Part shown: one piece after another, positions 34,914-44,572 of the stretch | Numbering within the stretch: position 1 is the stretch's first letter | Layout of the letters: each line of letters opens with the position of its first letter | Origin: Bacillus sp. THAF10 | Lineage (GTDB): Bacteria; Bacillota; Bacilli; Bacillales; Bacillaceae_I | Assembly (NCBI RefSeq): GCF_009363695.1 | Contig: NZ_CP045403.1 | Coordinates: forward strand, 662,001 to 726,000 | Length of the DNA stretch: 64,000 bases | Direction of reading: 5' to 3' | Notes under the pieces: generated by a model | Database searches by the model: none | What the model was told of the DNA's origin: nothing | Seen by the model: only the letters and a program-made list of their open reading frames with translations | Made by a program: the position numbers and the translations under genes

Positions 34914-35276
34914 ATGGCAGTAAACACATTAATGACTTGGACTTTCTTACAAGAAACAGAGGTAACAAAGGAAATTAAGGACATCTTAATTGAAGATGAA
35001 ATTCCAGAGGTTGCCTACAAAACCATTAGGGATGTAGCAGTGGTGACGAACAAGCGAATCATCATAGCTGACAAGCAAGGCTTAACGGGCAAAAAAGTAG
35101 AAGTTTATACGATCCCGTTCAAATCTATTGTCATGTACTCCTCTGAAAATGGAGGGATGCTTGATGCCAATGCCGAGCTAGAGCTTTGGACAAGAGCAGG
35201 GACCTTTAAGCTTAACATTAACAAAAAAGTCGACATTCGAAAGCTGGATCGTTTAATAGCAAAACATATTCTCTAA
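34914..35276 (+). CDS. Bacterial PH-domain protein
   Basis: A 120-residue protein from ATG 34914 with AGAGGTGG ahead. The sequence GEDE-poor N-terminus is followed by a beta-rich core (DVAVVTNKRIIIADKQGLTGKK split as two strands, YTIPFKSIVMYS, ELELWTRAGTFKLNI) and a C-terminal helix. This is the pattern of small bacterial PH domains of the YokE/YvbH type. Such proteins probably sit at membranes or bind partners; the precise role is unknown. A hairpin terminator that also carries the next gene's ribosome binding site follows. Confidence 0.72.
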   Translation: MAVNTLMTWTFLQETEVTKEIKDILIEDEIPEVAYKTIRDVAVVTNKRIIIADKQGLTGKKVEVYTIPFKSIVMYSSENGGMLDANAELELWTRAGTFKLNINKKVDIRKLDRLIAKHIL

Positions 35277-35286
35277 GAAACATGCA

Positions 35287-35346
35287 CCTCCCCATCCTTC
35301 TTCTGCATACGCTATTAGGCAGAAGTCTAGATAGGGGAGGTTTTTT
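35287..35346 (+). terminator. Terminator hairpin overlapping the next gene's ribosome binding site
   Basis: The outer stem CCTCCCC (35287-35293) pairs with GGGGAGG (35334-35340), the inner stem CTTCTGC (35300-35306) with GCAGAAG (35319-35325), and TTTTTT follows. GGGGAGG is also the ribosome binding site for the ATG at 35348, so the structure could both end transcription and hide the start of the lectin-like gene. Confidence 0.7.
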
Positions 35347-35347
35347 G

Positions 35348-36430
35348 ATGTATGCACATCCTAACGCCGGGCCATTCCGGCAAACACAAGCAGATCAACG
35401 TCTGATCTTTTTTTATCCTCGCCCACGACCATACTACCCGTACTATTACCCATATTATCCTGCTCCATATTATTATCCATATTACTACCCGAGGCCCCGT
35501 CCGTATCCATATTACCGGACGGTAGAGCAGCTGCCGATTTCCTCAACAGAAGATTCGGATTTGCGTGCTAGCTGGCGAGAGTGGGAGGATCTTGGAGCAC
35601 CGTTGTTAGGAATGAAAGGGGCTCCGGCTGTCTCTTCTTGGTCGGAAAATCGGCTGGATACCTTTGTTCGTGGGGAAGATAACCGGATGTGGCAAAAGTT
35701 TTGGAACGGCAGACGATGGAGTCGTTGGAATGACTTAGGAGCGCCTCGTGGTGGGCTTCGTAGTTCCCCAGCTGCCGTGTCCTGGGGGTCAAATCGAATT
35801 GACACCTTTGCGCGCGGTGCCAATGATGGCATGTGGCATAAATGGTGGGATGGTTCTCGCTGGAGTCAGTGGGAGGACCTTGGCTCGCCACGAGGTGGGT
35901 TCAAAGGTGCACCAACGGTTTCCTCCTGGTCAGAGAACCGCTTGGACTGCTTTGTTCAAGGCCTAGATAACAATATGTGGCACAAATGGTGGGACGGCTC
36001 GCGCTGGAGTCAATGGGAAAATCTTGGCTCGCCACGAGGTGGCTTAACGAGTGAACCAGGTGCCGTATCTTGGGGACCTAACCGAATTGATTGCTTTGTG
36101 CGTGGCCTAAACGAGCGCATGTGGCACAAATGGTGGGACGGCTCACGTTGGAGTCAGTGGGAAAACCTTAGTACTCCAAGAGGAGGATTTTCCGGTGCTC
36201 CGTCCGCCGCCTCTTGGTCAGACAACCGAATTGATGTTTTTGTCAAAGGCGACGATGACCGGATGTGGCAAAAATCTTGGAACGGCCTGCGTTGGGGCAA
36301 TTGGAGCAACCTCGGAGCACCACGCGGAGGTGTTCAATCATCTCCAGCGGCTGTCGCATGGGGACCATACCGTCTCGACACGTTTGTCCGTGGCAACAAC
36401 AAAAAAATGTGGCATAAGTGGTATGCCTAA
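35348..36430 (+). CDS. Beta-propeller (PLL-lectin-like) protein with Pro/Tyr-rich N-terminus
   Basis: A 360-residue protein from ATG 35348. The first ~60 residues are Pro/Tyr/Arg-rich (repeats of YYPYY and RPRPY), a composition common in spore-coat proteins. Six tandem repeats of about 49 residues follow, each of the form WSxWxxLGxPxGG...PxxxSWxxNRxDxFxRG...MWxKxW. They alternate between two subtypes (GAP-SSWSENRLD and SSP-AVSWGPNRID). This is the pattern of Photorhabdus-lectin-like and related propellers that bind sugars. No signal peptide is visible. A spore-surface or exported lectin is the best guess. Confidence 0.75.
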   Translation: MYAHPNAGPFRQTQADQRLIFFYPRPRPYYPYYYPYYPAPYYYPYYYPRPRPYPYYRTVEQLPISSTEDSDLRASWREWEDLGAPLLGMKGAPAVSSWSENRLDTFVRGEDNRMWQKFWNGRRWSRWNDLGAPRGGLRSSPAAVSWGSNRIDTFARGANDGMWHKWWDGSRWSQWEDLGSPRGGFKGAPTVSSWSENRLDCFVQGLDNNMWHKWWDGSRWSQWENLGSPRGGLTSEPGAVSWGPNRIDCFVRGLNERMWHKWWDGSRWSQWENLSTPRGGFSGAPSAASWSDNRIDVFVKGDDDRMWQKSWNGLRWGNWSNLGAPRGGVQSSPAAVAWGPYRLDTFVRGNNKKMWHKWYA

Positions 36431-36544
36431 TAGAGGGTTGGTGGAGCTTGCTTGGCGCGTTAGCGTCTGGCAGGCTTTTTTTGTGGGGATGGTGTGTGTG
36501 GTCGGGTGGGGTGGTGGTGGTGGAATTGGTCAAAAACGGGTTTT

Positions 36545-36650
36545 GATGCAATAACTTGGAAAAGTGATGCAATAATCTGAGGAAGTGATGCAATAATCTC
36601 GAAAAGTGATGCAATAACCTCACAAAGCGACGCAATTACCTAGTAAAATC
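36545..36650. repeat. 21-bp-period array, core GATGCAATAA, five units
   Basis: Cores start at 36545, 36566, 36587, 36608 and 36629, exactly 21 bp apart, with variable 11-base spacers. It lies after the lectin-like gene and its G/T-rich downstream stretch. The rest of the gap to 36813 shows no gene. Confidence 0.82.
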
Positions 36651-36813
36651 CTCACAAAACCGCTGTTAGCATGTTTTTTTCCTCATCGAAAGCATAAAGT
36701 AACCTCTATTTTTCTTGTAAACTCAAAAAGCGACACTAGATTACCAACTTCCCACAAAAAACCACCAAAGATATCAGAAAATTATTGAAATTACCACTCG
36801 TCTCAGTTTAAAC

Positions 36814-36824
36814 TGGTATTACCA
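36814..36824. promoter_or_regulatory. FadR-type operator, site 1
   Basis: TGGTATTACCA is a palindrome of the TGG-N5-CCA type used by FadR-subfamily GntR regulators. It lies 80 bases before the GntR gene, with a twin 21 bp away. Confidence 0.7.
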
Positions 36825-36834
36825 CACGTGAATC

Positions 36835-36845
36835 TGGTAATACCA
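36835..36845. promoter_or_regulatory. FadR-type operator, site 2
   Basis: TGGTAATACCA, the twin of site 1, phased exactly two DNA turns downstream. Both share the flanks CTGG and CCAC. Confidence 0.7.
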
Positions 36846-36903
36846 CAGGCGATGAAAGTTCCACTATCACACCACCACCAAAAAGGAGGCTCCATTCACC
36901 ACT

Positions 36904-37605
36904 ATGCGTGCAACAGATAAGATTGAAAAACAACTCATTAAAAACATTTTAAAAGCAGACTACAAACCTGGCTCACAAATTCCATCGGAAAGAGAGCTTG
37001 CAACAACGTTCGTAGTAGGCAGACCAGTCATTCGTGAAGTTTTGCAGCGTCTCGAACGCGATGGCTGGCTTACGATCCGCCAGAATCAGCGGGCGACTGT
37101 GAACGACTATTGGAAAGAAGGCAACCTGATGACCATCGTTCATATTCTAAGTCAAGAGGACACCGTCCCTGATAGTTTTATCATTCATCTTTTAGAATTG
37201 CGTAAAAGTCTTTCCCCATCCTATGTAAAAGGAGCAGTGCAGCATCAACCACTCCAAGTGATTGGTCTGTTAAAAGAAAGCGAACAAGTACCTGATGAGC
37301 CATCCGCGTTTGCCAAATATGATTGGAACCTTCAGAAAGGATTGGCATCAGCCGCTCCAAACCCTATTTATCTTCTAATTTTAAATAGTTTCCAAGAACT
37401 TTACTTAAAGATGGCTACCTATTACTTTGAGCAAAAAACATATCGAGATGCATCGAGAGCTTACTATGCGGAATTGATAGAAGTTGCCTTAAAGAAGGAC
37501 GGGAATCGTGCGGAAGAGCTAGTAGAAGAAATGATGGAAAAGAGTATTGAAATGTGGAAAAAACAATACATGAAAGGGGAGCAAAGGCATGAAGGGACAC
37601 TATAA
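36904..37605 (+). CDS. FadR-subfamily GntR transcriptional regulator
   Basis: A 233-residue protein. The winged HTH (LKADYKPGSQIPSERELATTF, VVGRPVIREVLQRLERDGWL, TIRQNQRATV) belongs to the GntR family. The C-terminal all-helical domain resembles FadR-type ligand-binding domains, including its LLELRKSLSP helix. Two TGGTNNNACCA operators lie 60-90 bases upstream, arguing for autoregulation. AGGAGGC precedes the ATG at a rather long spacing. It overlaps the following hydroxylase-family gene by 17 bp, so both are in one operon and probably linked to fatty-acid or membrane-lipid control. Confidence 0.86.
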   Translation: MRATDKIEKQLIKNILKADYKPGSQIPSERELATTFVVGRPVIREVLQRLERDGWLTIRQNQRATVNDYWKEGNLMTIVHILSQEDTVPDSFIIHLLELRKSLSPSYVKGAVQHQPLQVIGLLKESEQVPDEPSAFAKYDWNLQKGLASAAPNPIYLLILNSFQELYLKMATYYFEQKTYRDASRAYYAELIEVALKKDGNRAEELVEEMMEKSIEMWKKQYMKGEQRHEGTL

Positions 37606-38200
37606 AGAGTTTTTCTTTTTCCCAGATATAACGGTGCTGGTATTGCTAATTGGAGCGGGTGTTACTGCGCAAATCTTGCATGGAGTAAGTTGGATTATTA
37701 CAGGGGTATTTTTGTTTGGTATGCTTACTTTTATGTTTAGTGAGTACCTCACTCACCGATTTTTATTTCATATAAAAGCTCCAAAAAATCCTTTTCTATT
37801 AAAATTGATTAAAAGACTGCATTATGATCACCATACTAATCCAAATGATCTTCACCTCTTGTTTCTGCCGCTATGGTACAGTTTACCAAATTTATCCATT
37901 ATAACACTACTTTTCTATTTAATCGTGGGCAACCTGTGGCTCACATTGGCTTTTGCAACAGGACTTCTTACCATGTTCCTTCTCTATGAATGGAAGCACT
38001 ACGTTGCTCATCGTCCCATCAAACCAAAAACAAGATTCGGTCGCTGGGTCAAAAAGACGCATATTCTGCACCATTTCAAAAACGAAAATTACTGGTACGG
38101 CGTCTCCACCCCTTTCGTCGACGTCCTCTTTGGCACCCTTAAAGACGAAAAGCAAGTATCAACAAGTAAAACCGCCAAGGACTTAGAAAGTAGAGGGTAA
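37589..38200 (+). CDS. Fatty-acid hydroxylase/sterol-desaturase family membrane protein
   Basis: A 203-residue protein with four membrane helices and the eight-His di-iron motif set: HRFLFH after the second helix, HYDHH, HYVAH, and HILHHF near the C-terminus. The family hydroxylates or desaturates lipid acyl chains using O2. It is encoded immediately after, and overlapping, a FadR-type regulator, so it may act on membrane fatty acids (inference). A good GGGGAGC site precedes the ATG. Confidence 0.85.
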   Translation: MKGHYKEFFFFPDITVLVLLIGAGVTAQILHGVSWIITGVFLFGMLTFMFSEYLTHRFLFHIKAPKNPFLLKLIKRLHYDHHTNPNDLHLLFLPLWYSLPNLSIITLLFYLIVGNLWLTLAFATGLLTMFLLYEWKHYVAHRPIKPKTRFGRWVKKTHILHHFKNENYWYGVSTPFVDVLFGTLKDEKQVSTSKTAKDLESRG

Positions 38201-38202
38201 CA

Positions 38203-38272
38203 TGGAGAAGGTTCTGCTGTCTTGACTCAAGAAAGGACCCGTAGAACCTCCCCTGGCCCTGCTTATGTAGAA
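38203..38272. repeat. Decayed REP-like hairpin
   Basis: AGGTTCT at 38210 pairs with AGAACCT at about 38244 and the flanks are GGAG/CTCC-like. It resembles a decayed pair of the GGGACGGTTCT elements. The remaining gap to 38465 is promoter DNA with no gene. Confidence 0.35.
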
Positions 38273-38465
38273 GCATTCAAGAGCATCTGCCACCAACACC
38301 TTGTTATTGTATAGTATGTGAGACCACAGTTCCCTAATCGCCGTAAATCAACAAATATCTCCAAATTTCAGCGTACCTGCCTTTTTTGAAAACTGTCTAA
38401 TTGTGGTTTAATAAAATACATTGGGGGTATTGATAAAAGATATTATAGAAAGAAGTTGATGCATT

Positions 38466-39971
38466 TTGGGAAATTCAGTTTTTAAGATATCTGTAGGGAT
38501 TGCCCTTGTGTTTGTCGTAATTGGTGTTTTAATTCCTGAACAATTAGGCAGCGCAATGACAGTAGCCCAAGGATTTGTACTAGAAAAGTTTGGCTGGTTT
38601 TATCAGCTAGTCGCCACGTTCTTCCTCTTATTTGCCGCTTTTATGATCTTCAGTAAGTTTGGAAAAATCAAGCTTGGAAAAGAAAATGACAAGCCAGAAT
38701 ACTCTCGTCCAACATGGTTTGCGATGCTATTTTCTGCTGGGATGGGAATTGGATTGTTATTTTATGGTGTTTCTGAACCAGTTTCACATTTTGCAACGCC
38801 ACCGCTTGGAGAAGGTAGTACCGAGCAATCTGCCATTACCGGAATGCGGTATACATGGTTGCATTGGGGCCTTCATGCATGGGCGATTTATGCAATTGTC
38901 GCGCTTGCACTTGCTTATCAAAAATTTAAGAACAATGCGCCAGGACTTATGAGCGCCACGCTTCGACCTGTGCTTGGTGAAAAAGTGAAAGGACCAATCG
39001 GTAAAACGGTTGATATCGTTGCAGTCTTCGCTACGTTGTTTGGTGTGGCCGCGTCTTTAGGGCTTGGTGCACAGCAAATTAATGCAGGACTCGAATATCT
39101 TGTTGGGATGCCCAACAATTTCACGGTGCAATTTATTATTATGGCAATCATCACCGTTCTTTTCATTGTTTCAGCAACTACAGGAATCTCTAAAGGAATA
39201 AAATATTTAAGTAATATTAATATGTCACTTGCCGTTATTCTCTTTTTTACGATGTTAATTCTTGGCCCCACTTTGTTTCTATTAAATATGTTTACTACTA
39301 CGCTCGGAAGCTATATTCAAAATGTCGGGTTAATGGGTCTGAGGCTTTCTCCTTTTGATGAAACCGAAGCTGCCTGGACACAGGGCTGGACCGTTTTTTA
39401 CTGGGCTTGGTGGATTTCTTGGACACCGTTTGTCGGAATGTTCATTGCTCGTGTCTCTAAAGGGCGTACCATTCGAGAGTTTACCATCGCAGTATTACTT
39501 GTTCCGACTTTCGTTTGTGCAATTTGGTTCACCGTGTTCGGTGGAACAGGAATCTACCTAGAAATCATCCAGGGCTTAGATGTGTCCGGACAAAGTTTAG
39601 AAACAGCGATTTTTTATGTGTTCCAACAGCTACCATTTGGTATCATTTTATCGGTGCTAACGGTATGTTTAATCACAACGTTTTTTGTCACATCTGCAGA
39701 TTCTGCAACCTTTGTACTTGGCATGCAAACGACGGGTGGAAAATTAAACCCTCCTAATAAAGTAAAAGTTATTTGGGGAATTATCCTTGTTGCTTCTACG
39801 CTAGTACTAATGGCCTCCGGTGGATTGGCTGGCCTGCAAACTGCTATCATAGTGAGCGCGCTCCCACTCACCTTTATTGTTCTTGTTATGTGCTATGGAC
39901 TGGTAAAAGAATTAAACAAGGATCTTAAAGGACTGAAAAAAAGAGGCGATGGGATAAAAAAAGCAAGTTAA
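38466..39971 (+). CDS. BCCT-family betaine/choline/carnitine transporter (OpuD-like)
   Basis: A 501-residue, 12-helix transporter. The BCCT signature WTVFYWAWWISWTPFVGMFI followed by ARVSKGRTIREF is exact. The upstream GMGIGLLFYGVSEPVSHF segment is also typical. It imports compatible solutes such as glycine betaine with sodium ions, for osmotic balance. The only usable start is TTG at 38466, since a stop lies just upstream; the ribosome binding site is weak (GAAAGAAG). A terminator follows, so it is a single-gene unit. Confidence 0.92.
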   Translation: MGNSVFKISVGIALVFVVIGVLIPEQLGSAMTVAQGFVLEKFGWFYQLVATFFLLFAAFMIFSKFGKIKLGKENDKPEYSRPTWFAMLFSAGMGIGLLFYGVSEPVSHFATPPLGEGSTEQSAITGMRYTWLHWGLHAWAIYAIVALALAYQKFKNNAPGLMSATLRPVLGEKVKGPIGKTVDIVAVFATLFGVAASLGLGAQQINAGLEYLVGMPNNFTVQFIIMAIITVLFIVSATTGISKGIKYLSNINMSLAVILFFTMLILGPTLFLLNMFTTTLGSYIQNVGLMGLRLSPFDETEAAWTQGWTVFYWAWWISWTPFVGMFIARVSKGRTIREFTIAVLLVPTFVCAIWFTVFGGTGIYLEIIQGLDVSGQSLETAIFYVFQQLPFGIILSVLTVCLITTFFVTSADSATFVLGMQTTGGKLNPPNKVKVIWGIILVASTLVLMASGGLAGLQTAIIVSALPLTFIVLVMCYGLVKELNKDLKGLKKRGDGIKKAS

Positions 39972-39982
39972 TGTAAATATTG

Positions 39983-40030
39983 GACTGTTCGAATGAAAGG
40001 TGCAAACCGTCGTTCGAACGGTCTTTTTTT
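39983..40030 (+). terminator. Terminator after the BCCT gene
   Basis: GACTGTTCGAA pairs with TTCGAACGGTC (one mismatch), followed by seven T. Confidence 0.8.
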
Positions 40031-40177
40031 CTATAAAAATAGCATAATGTCAACGTTTTTCCCCTATCTAATATAACATTTTCAATATCACAAGAACCCG
40101 AAATTACTTTGAATTTAATTTTAAATATTCTGACAAAACCACTATTTTCAAATACTGTTGTAAATTTGTCCAAAATA

Positions 40178-40191
40178 TGAAAACGTTTTTA
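40178..40191. promoter_or_regulatory. cre-like site (CcpA) before odhA
   Basis: TGAAAACGTTTTTA matches the CcpA catabolite-response consensus TGWAANCGNTNWCA with one mismatch. It lies about 25 bases before a TATAAT box (40215-40220) in the odhA promoter region. In B. subtilis odhAB is under glucose repression (recalled). Confidence 0.6.
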
Positions 40192-40389
40192 TAGCGAAAA
40201 GAAAGTTTTTTCTGTATAATTTAGGTGTGAGAGTAATAGGGGAGGGTATATAGTATATAATTTGGAAATGCAGCGAAGATTTGTCAGCTTCGTATAAGCG
40301 CGACAACATCACAAATTTCTACCCAATCCTTTATATAATAATCAACAGGCATTTCTTAACGTCACAGCCTAAGATGGAGGCATGCAGTA

Positions 40390-43263
40390 ATGAGTAAGGT
40401 TGAATTAGAACAAATTTGGGAGCGTTTTTATGGCCCAAATATGGGTTATGTGTATGACATGTATGAAAAATTTCAAGTTGACCCTGAAGCAGTGGACGGG
40501 TCTATTCGTGCGCTTTTTGAGGAGTTAGGAGCGCCTCCTGGAATGGATTCCATTTCCAGTACGGATGTCGGAGCTGCTGCTGGTAGTTCTCAGCAAACTG
40601 CACCACAAGCAGCAATTAAGAAGGTCATTGCTGCAAATAAGCTTTTGCGCAATATTCGTACGCTAGGTCACTTGGCTGCAAACATTAACCCAATGGAAAA
40701 AGAAATCCAATCAGACATTGGTTTCCTTGATATTGAAACGTACGGTTTAAACAAGGAAGACTTAGTGCAAATTCCAGTTGATCTTGTTTGGGAGGATGCT
40801 CCTGAAGCAATTTCTAACGCATGGGAGGCATACGAGCACCTCAAACGTATTTATACAGCGACCATCGCCTATGAATTTGGTCATATACATGATGAAGAGG
40901 AACAAAACTGGCTCAACTCTTATATTGAAAAGACAAGAATTGAGCGTCCGCTCACTAAGGAAAACCGTGTAGATCTATTAGAGAGATTAATAGCGGTTGA
41001 TGGCTTTGAAAAATTCCTGCACAAAACATTCGTTGGTCAAAAACGATTTTCTATTGAAGGCTTAGACATGCTCGTTCCGATGTTTGATAAGCTCATTCAA
41101 TCTGGCTGTGAGGACGGAACAAAGAACATCAGCATCGGTATGGCTCACCGTGGCCGCCTTAACGTGCTCGCTCATGTTCTTGGCAAGCCATATGAGTTAA
41201 TTTTCTCTGAATTCCATCATTCACCAAACAAAGAACTCGTTCCATCTGAAGGCTCTCGCGGCATCAACTTCGGTTGGTCTGGAGACGTGAAATACCATAT
41301 GGGTGCAGATCGTCAAGTAACAGGGGAAAAGGAGCAAATGGTTCGCATTAACCTTGCCCACAACCCAAGTCACTTAGAGTTTGTAAACCCTGTTGTTCAA
41401 GGAGTTGCCCGAGCATCTCAAGAGGATCGTTCTGAAAAAGGCTATCCAAAGCAAAATAAACAATCCTCCTTTAGTGTGCTAGTGCATGGGGATGCAGCAT
41501 TCCCTGGTGAAGGGGTGGTAGCAGAAACGCTTAACCTAACCAAGCTAAAAGGATATGCAACAGGTGGAACAATCCATATTATTGCGAACAACATGCTTGG
41601 CTTTACAACAAACTACACGGATTCCCGTTCCACAAAATATGCAAGTGATCTGGCAAAGGGGTATGAAATCCCTGTCATTCACGTAAACGCAGATGATCCG
41701 GAAGCTTGTTTATCCGTCATGGTATTTGCATATGAATACCGCAAAAAATTCAAAAAAGATATCGTGATTGATCTCATTGGTTACCGTCGTTACGGACACA
41801 ACGAAATGGATGACGCCAATGTCACGCAACCACTTTTATATGAAAAAATTAATAATCATCCAACCATCGCTGAAAAATATGGACAAGAACTGGTGTCACG
41901 CAGCATTTTAACGGATGAACAAGTAACAGCAAAGAAAACGGAGTTCATGCAAAAGCTACAAGAAATTTTTGATGAGCTTCGTAAAGAAGACGAGAACAAT
42001 GTGAAGATTAAGCAGGTACCAAAGCCAATCAGTGACCAGGTTCCTGACTTAGACACAGCCGTTCCTGCAGATCTTTTAAAATCCATCAACAGCAATCTTG
42101 TAAAATACCCAGAAGGCTTTACCGTCTATCCAAAGCTTGGCCGTATTTTGAAAAAACGTGAAAGCTTGCTTGCAAATGACAACAAAGTAGATTGGTCGCT
42201 TGGCGAAACGCTAGCTTTCGCATCGATTCTTGCTGATGGAACGCCAATCCGTCTAACAGGACAGGATAGTGAACGTGGAACCTTCTCGCACCGTCATCTT
42301 GTACTGCATGACAACAAAACAGGAAACCGCTTCATTCCGCTTCATGAACTTCCAGAAGCAAAGGCGTCCTTGTCGCTTTACAACAGTGCCTTATCGGAAA
42401 CAGCCGTTCTTGGTTTTGATTATGGATACAGCGTTCAATCTCCTGAGTCCCTAGTGATTTGGGAAGCGCAATTTGGTGATTTCGTTAACGTAGCTCAAGT
42501 TATTATTGATCAATTTATTGCATCTGGCCGTGCAAAATGGGGCCAAAAATCAAGCCTTGTCATGCTTCTGCCTCATGGCTATGAAGGACAAGGACCGGAG
42601 CACTCAAGTGGAAGAGTAGAGCGCTTCTTGAATTCGGCTGCGGAAAACAACTGGATCGTGGCAAACGTAACAAGTGCTGCGCAGTATTTCCATCTTTTAA
42701 GAAGACAAGCAAAGCTCACGACAAAAGAGGATGCAAGACCACTAATTGTCATGACACCAAAGAGCTTACTGCGTAATTCCATGACAGTTTCTGATCTATC
42801 AGAGTTAACAGATGGGCAATTCAAGCTGTTAGTAGAAGAACCGCGTACAGGTCAACATAAAGAAAAGGTGAAACGCCTAATTTTATGTACAGGAAAAGTG
42901 GCTGTAGATCTTGCAACAAAGGTGGAGGAAATGGGTGCTGAGTCTGTTGAAAACATCCACATCGCGCGTGTAGAGCAGCTTTATCCTTTCCCACAACAAG
43001 AAGTAGAAGCACTTGCAGCACAGTTCCCGAACTTAAAGGAAATGGTGTGGGTGCAAGAAGAGCCAAAGAACATGGGTTCATGGCCAGTTGTAAAAGCAAA
43101 TCTGCATGAAATTGCTCAAGCTAACGTCTCTGTGGACTATATTGGACGTCCGAAACGTTCGAGCCCGGCAACAGGTGAACCTCATATTCATAAACAAGAA
43201 CAAGCTTGGATTGTTGAAGATTCTTTGAACGTTAACAAAGGTCATGGAGGGGAAAACGAATGA
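40390..43263 (+). CDS. odhA: 2-oxoglutarate dehydrogenase E1 component
   Basis: A 957-residue thiamine-diphosphate enzyme that decarboxylates 2-oxoglutarate in the citric acid cycle. The N-terminus ([20 protein letters not shown]) is the usual Bacillus form. The middle holds [18 protein letters not shown] and [19 protein letters not shown], the ThDP/Mg site. The transketolase-like second half has [12 protein letters not shown] and [13 protein letters not shown]. The length matches the family. GATGGAGG precedes the ATG at a long leader (about 170 bases after TATAAT). It overlaps odhB by 4 bp. Confidence 0.97.
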   Translation: MSKVELEQIWERFYGPNMGYVYDMYEKFQVDPEAVDGSIRALFEELGAPPGMDSISSTDVGAAAGSSQQTAPQAAIKKVIAANKLLRNIRTLGHLAANINPMEKEIQSDIGFLDIETYGLNKEDLVQIPVDLVWEDAPEAISNAWEAYEHLKRIYTATIAYEFGHIHDEEEQNWLNSYIEKTRIERPLTKENRVDLLERLIAVDGFEKFLHKTFVGQKRFSIEGLDMLVPMFDKLIQSGCEDGTKNISIGMAHRGRLNVLAHVLGKPYELIFSEFHHSPNKELVPSEGSRGINFGWSGDVKYHMGADRQVTGEKEQMVRINLAHNPSHLEFVNPVVQGVARASQEDRSEKGYPKQNKQSSFSVLVHGDAAFPGEGVVAETLNLTKLKGYATGGTIHIIANNMLGFTTNYTDSRSTKYASDLAKGYEIPVIHVNADDPEACLSVMVFAYEYRKKFKKDIVIDLIGYRRYGHNEMDDANVTQPLLYEKINNHPTIAEKYGQELVSRSILTDEQVTAKKTEFMQKLQEIFDELRKEDENNVKIKQVPKPISDQVPDLDTAVPADLLKSINSNLVKYPEGFTVYPKLGRILKKRESLLANDNKVDWSLGETLAFASILADGTPIRLTGQDSERGTFSHRHLVLHDNKTGNRFIPLHELPEAKASLSLYNSALSETAVLGFDYGYSVQSPESLVIWEAQFGDFVNVAQVIIDQFIASGRAKWGQKSSLVMLLPHGYEGQGPEHSSGRVERFLNSAAENNWIVANVTSAAQYFHLLRRQAKLTTKEDARPLIVMTPKSLLRNSMTVSDLSELTDGQFKLLVEEPRTGQHKEKVKRLILCTGKVAVDLATKVEEMGAESVENIHIARVEQLYPFPQQEVEALAAQFPNLKEMVWVQEEPKNMGSWPVVKANLHEIAQANVSVDYIGRPKRSSPATGEPHIHKQEQAWIVEDSLNVNKGHGGENE

Positions 43264-44528
43264 TTGAAATCAAAGTACCAGAACTAGCAGAATCCATCAC
43301 AGAAGGCACAATTGCCGAATGGTTAGTAAAAACAGGCGACACAGTTGAAAAGGGAGAAACAATCGCAGAACTTGAAACAGATAAAGTAAACATTGAAATC
43401 AAAAGCGATCATAGTGGTGTGTTACAAGAGCTTCTAGCTGAGCCTGGTGATAACGTTGTCGTTGGTCAGGTTATCGCGAAGCTTGGTGAAGAAGGTGCTG
43501 CACCTGCGTCTGCACCAAAAACTGAAGAAGCATCTAAAGCAGAAGAGGCTACTCCAAAAGCGGAGGAAGCTCCTAAAGCAGAGCCAGCAAAAGAAGCACC
43601 TGCAGCTGAAAAATCAAAATCAAGAACAGTCGCTTCTCCAGCAGCACGTAAAAAAGCAAGAGAGCTAGGGATCGACTTAGACGAAATTTCCTTCCGTGAC
43701 CCAATGGGCCGCGTTCGTGTGGAGGATGTAGAAGCGCACAAGCAAGCACAAAGCGCACCTGCTAAAAAAGAAGAGACGACTAAACCAGCGGCACCAGCTG
43801 CGAAACCTGCAGTACAAGAGGACGATCGTATTGAACGCGTGAAAATGTCCAGAAGACGTCAAACCATTGCGAAACGCTTAGTGGAAGCACAGCACACAGC
43901 AGCGATGCTCACAACCTTCAACGAAGTGGACATGACTGCGGTAATGGACGTTCGTAACCGCCGCAAGGATGCTTTCTTCAAAAAGAACGGCGTGAAGCTT
44001 GGTTTCATGTCCTTCTTCACAAAAGCAGTAATCGGCGCGCTTAAATCCTTCCCATTACTAAATGCGGAAATCCAAGGTGACGAAATCTTATTGAAAAAGT
44101 TTTATGACATCGGTGTAGCTGTATCAACAGAAGAAGGCCTTGTCGTTCCTGTTGTTCGCGACGCTGACAAGCTAAGCTTTGCAGGCATCGAAAAAGAAAT
44201 CGGTGACCTTGGGAAAAAGGCTCGTGATAACAAACTAGGCTTAAAAGACCTACAAGGTGGCTCCTTCACCATCACAAACGGCGGAATCTTCGGCTCCCTG
44301 TATTCCACTCCTATCCTGAACACGCCTCAGGTTGGTATCCTTGGAATGCACACTATCCAACGCCGCCCGGTTGTAGTAGATGACAACGATACAGTAGAAG
44401 TAAGACCGATGATGTACATCGCTCTTTCCTACGATCACCGTATCGTCGACGGTAAAGACGCAGTTCAATTCCTTGTAAAAGTGAAGCAATTATTGGAAGA
44501 TCCAGAAGACCTTTTATTAGAAGGTTGA
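43260..44528 (+). CDS. odhB: 2-oxoglutarate dehydrogenase E2, dihydrolipoamide succinyltransferase
   Basis: A 422-residue protein. The lipoyl domain ([15 protein letters not shown], Lys at about residue 42) leads through an Ala/Lys/Glu-rich linker to an E1/E3-binding domain ([16 protein letters not shown] and [11 protein letters not shown]) and then the catalytic domain with [12 protein letters not shown], the His-Asp active-site motif. It passes the succinyl group to CoA. It starts in the odhA stop (ATGA) and ends at a terminator. Confidence 0.97.
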   Translation: MIEIKVPELAESITEGTIAEWLVKTGDTVEKGETIAELETDKVNIEIKSDHSGVLQELLAEPGDNVVVGQVIAKLGEEGAAPASAPKTEEASKAEEATPKAEEAPKAEPAKEAPAAEKSKSRTVASPAARKKARELGIDLDEISFRDPMGRVRVEDVEAHKQAQSAPAKKEETTKPAAPAAKPAVQEDDRIERVKMSRRRQTIAKRLVEAQHTAAMLTTFNEVDMTAVMDVRNRRKDAFFKKNGVKLGFMSFFTKAVIGALKSFPLLNAEIQGDEILLKKFYDIGVAVSTEEGLVVPVVRDADKLSFAGIEKEIGDLGKKARDNKLGLKDLQGGSFTITNGGIFGSLYSTPILNTPQVGILGMHTIQRRPVVVDDNDTVEVRPMMYIALSYDHRIVDGKDAVQFLVKVKQLLEDPEDLLLEG

Positions 44529-44540
44529 TTTTTGAGAAAG

Positions 44541-44572
44541 AGGACTTACCTTTGTGGTAGGTCCTCCTTTTT
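44541..44572 (+). terminator. Terminator after odhB
   Basis: AGGACTTACC pairs with GGTAGGTCCT (one G-T), followed by a C/T-rich run. The rest of the 44573-44869 gap shows only a TATAAT box at 44813 and no gene. Confidence 0.8.

Noticed and set aside
35282..35347. Longer lectin-like protein starting at 35282
   Set aside because: The extension overlaps the terminator hairpin and lacks a ribosome binding site; ATG 35348 has GGGGAGG ahead.
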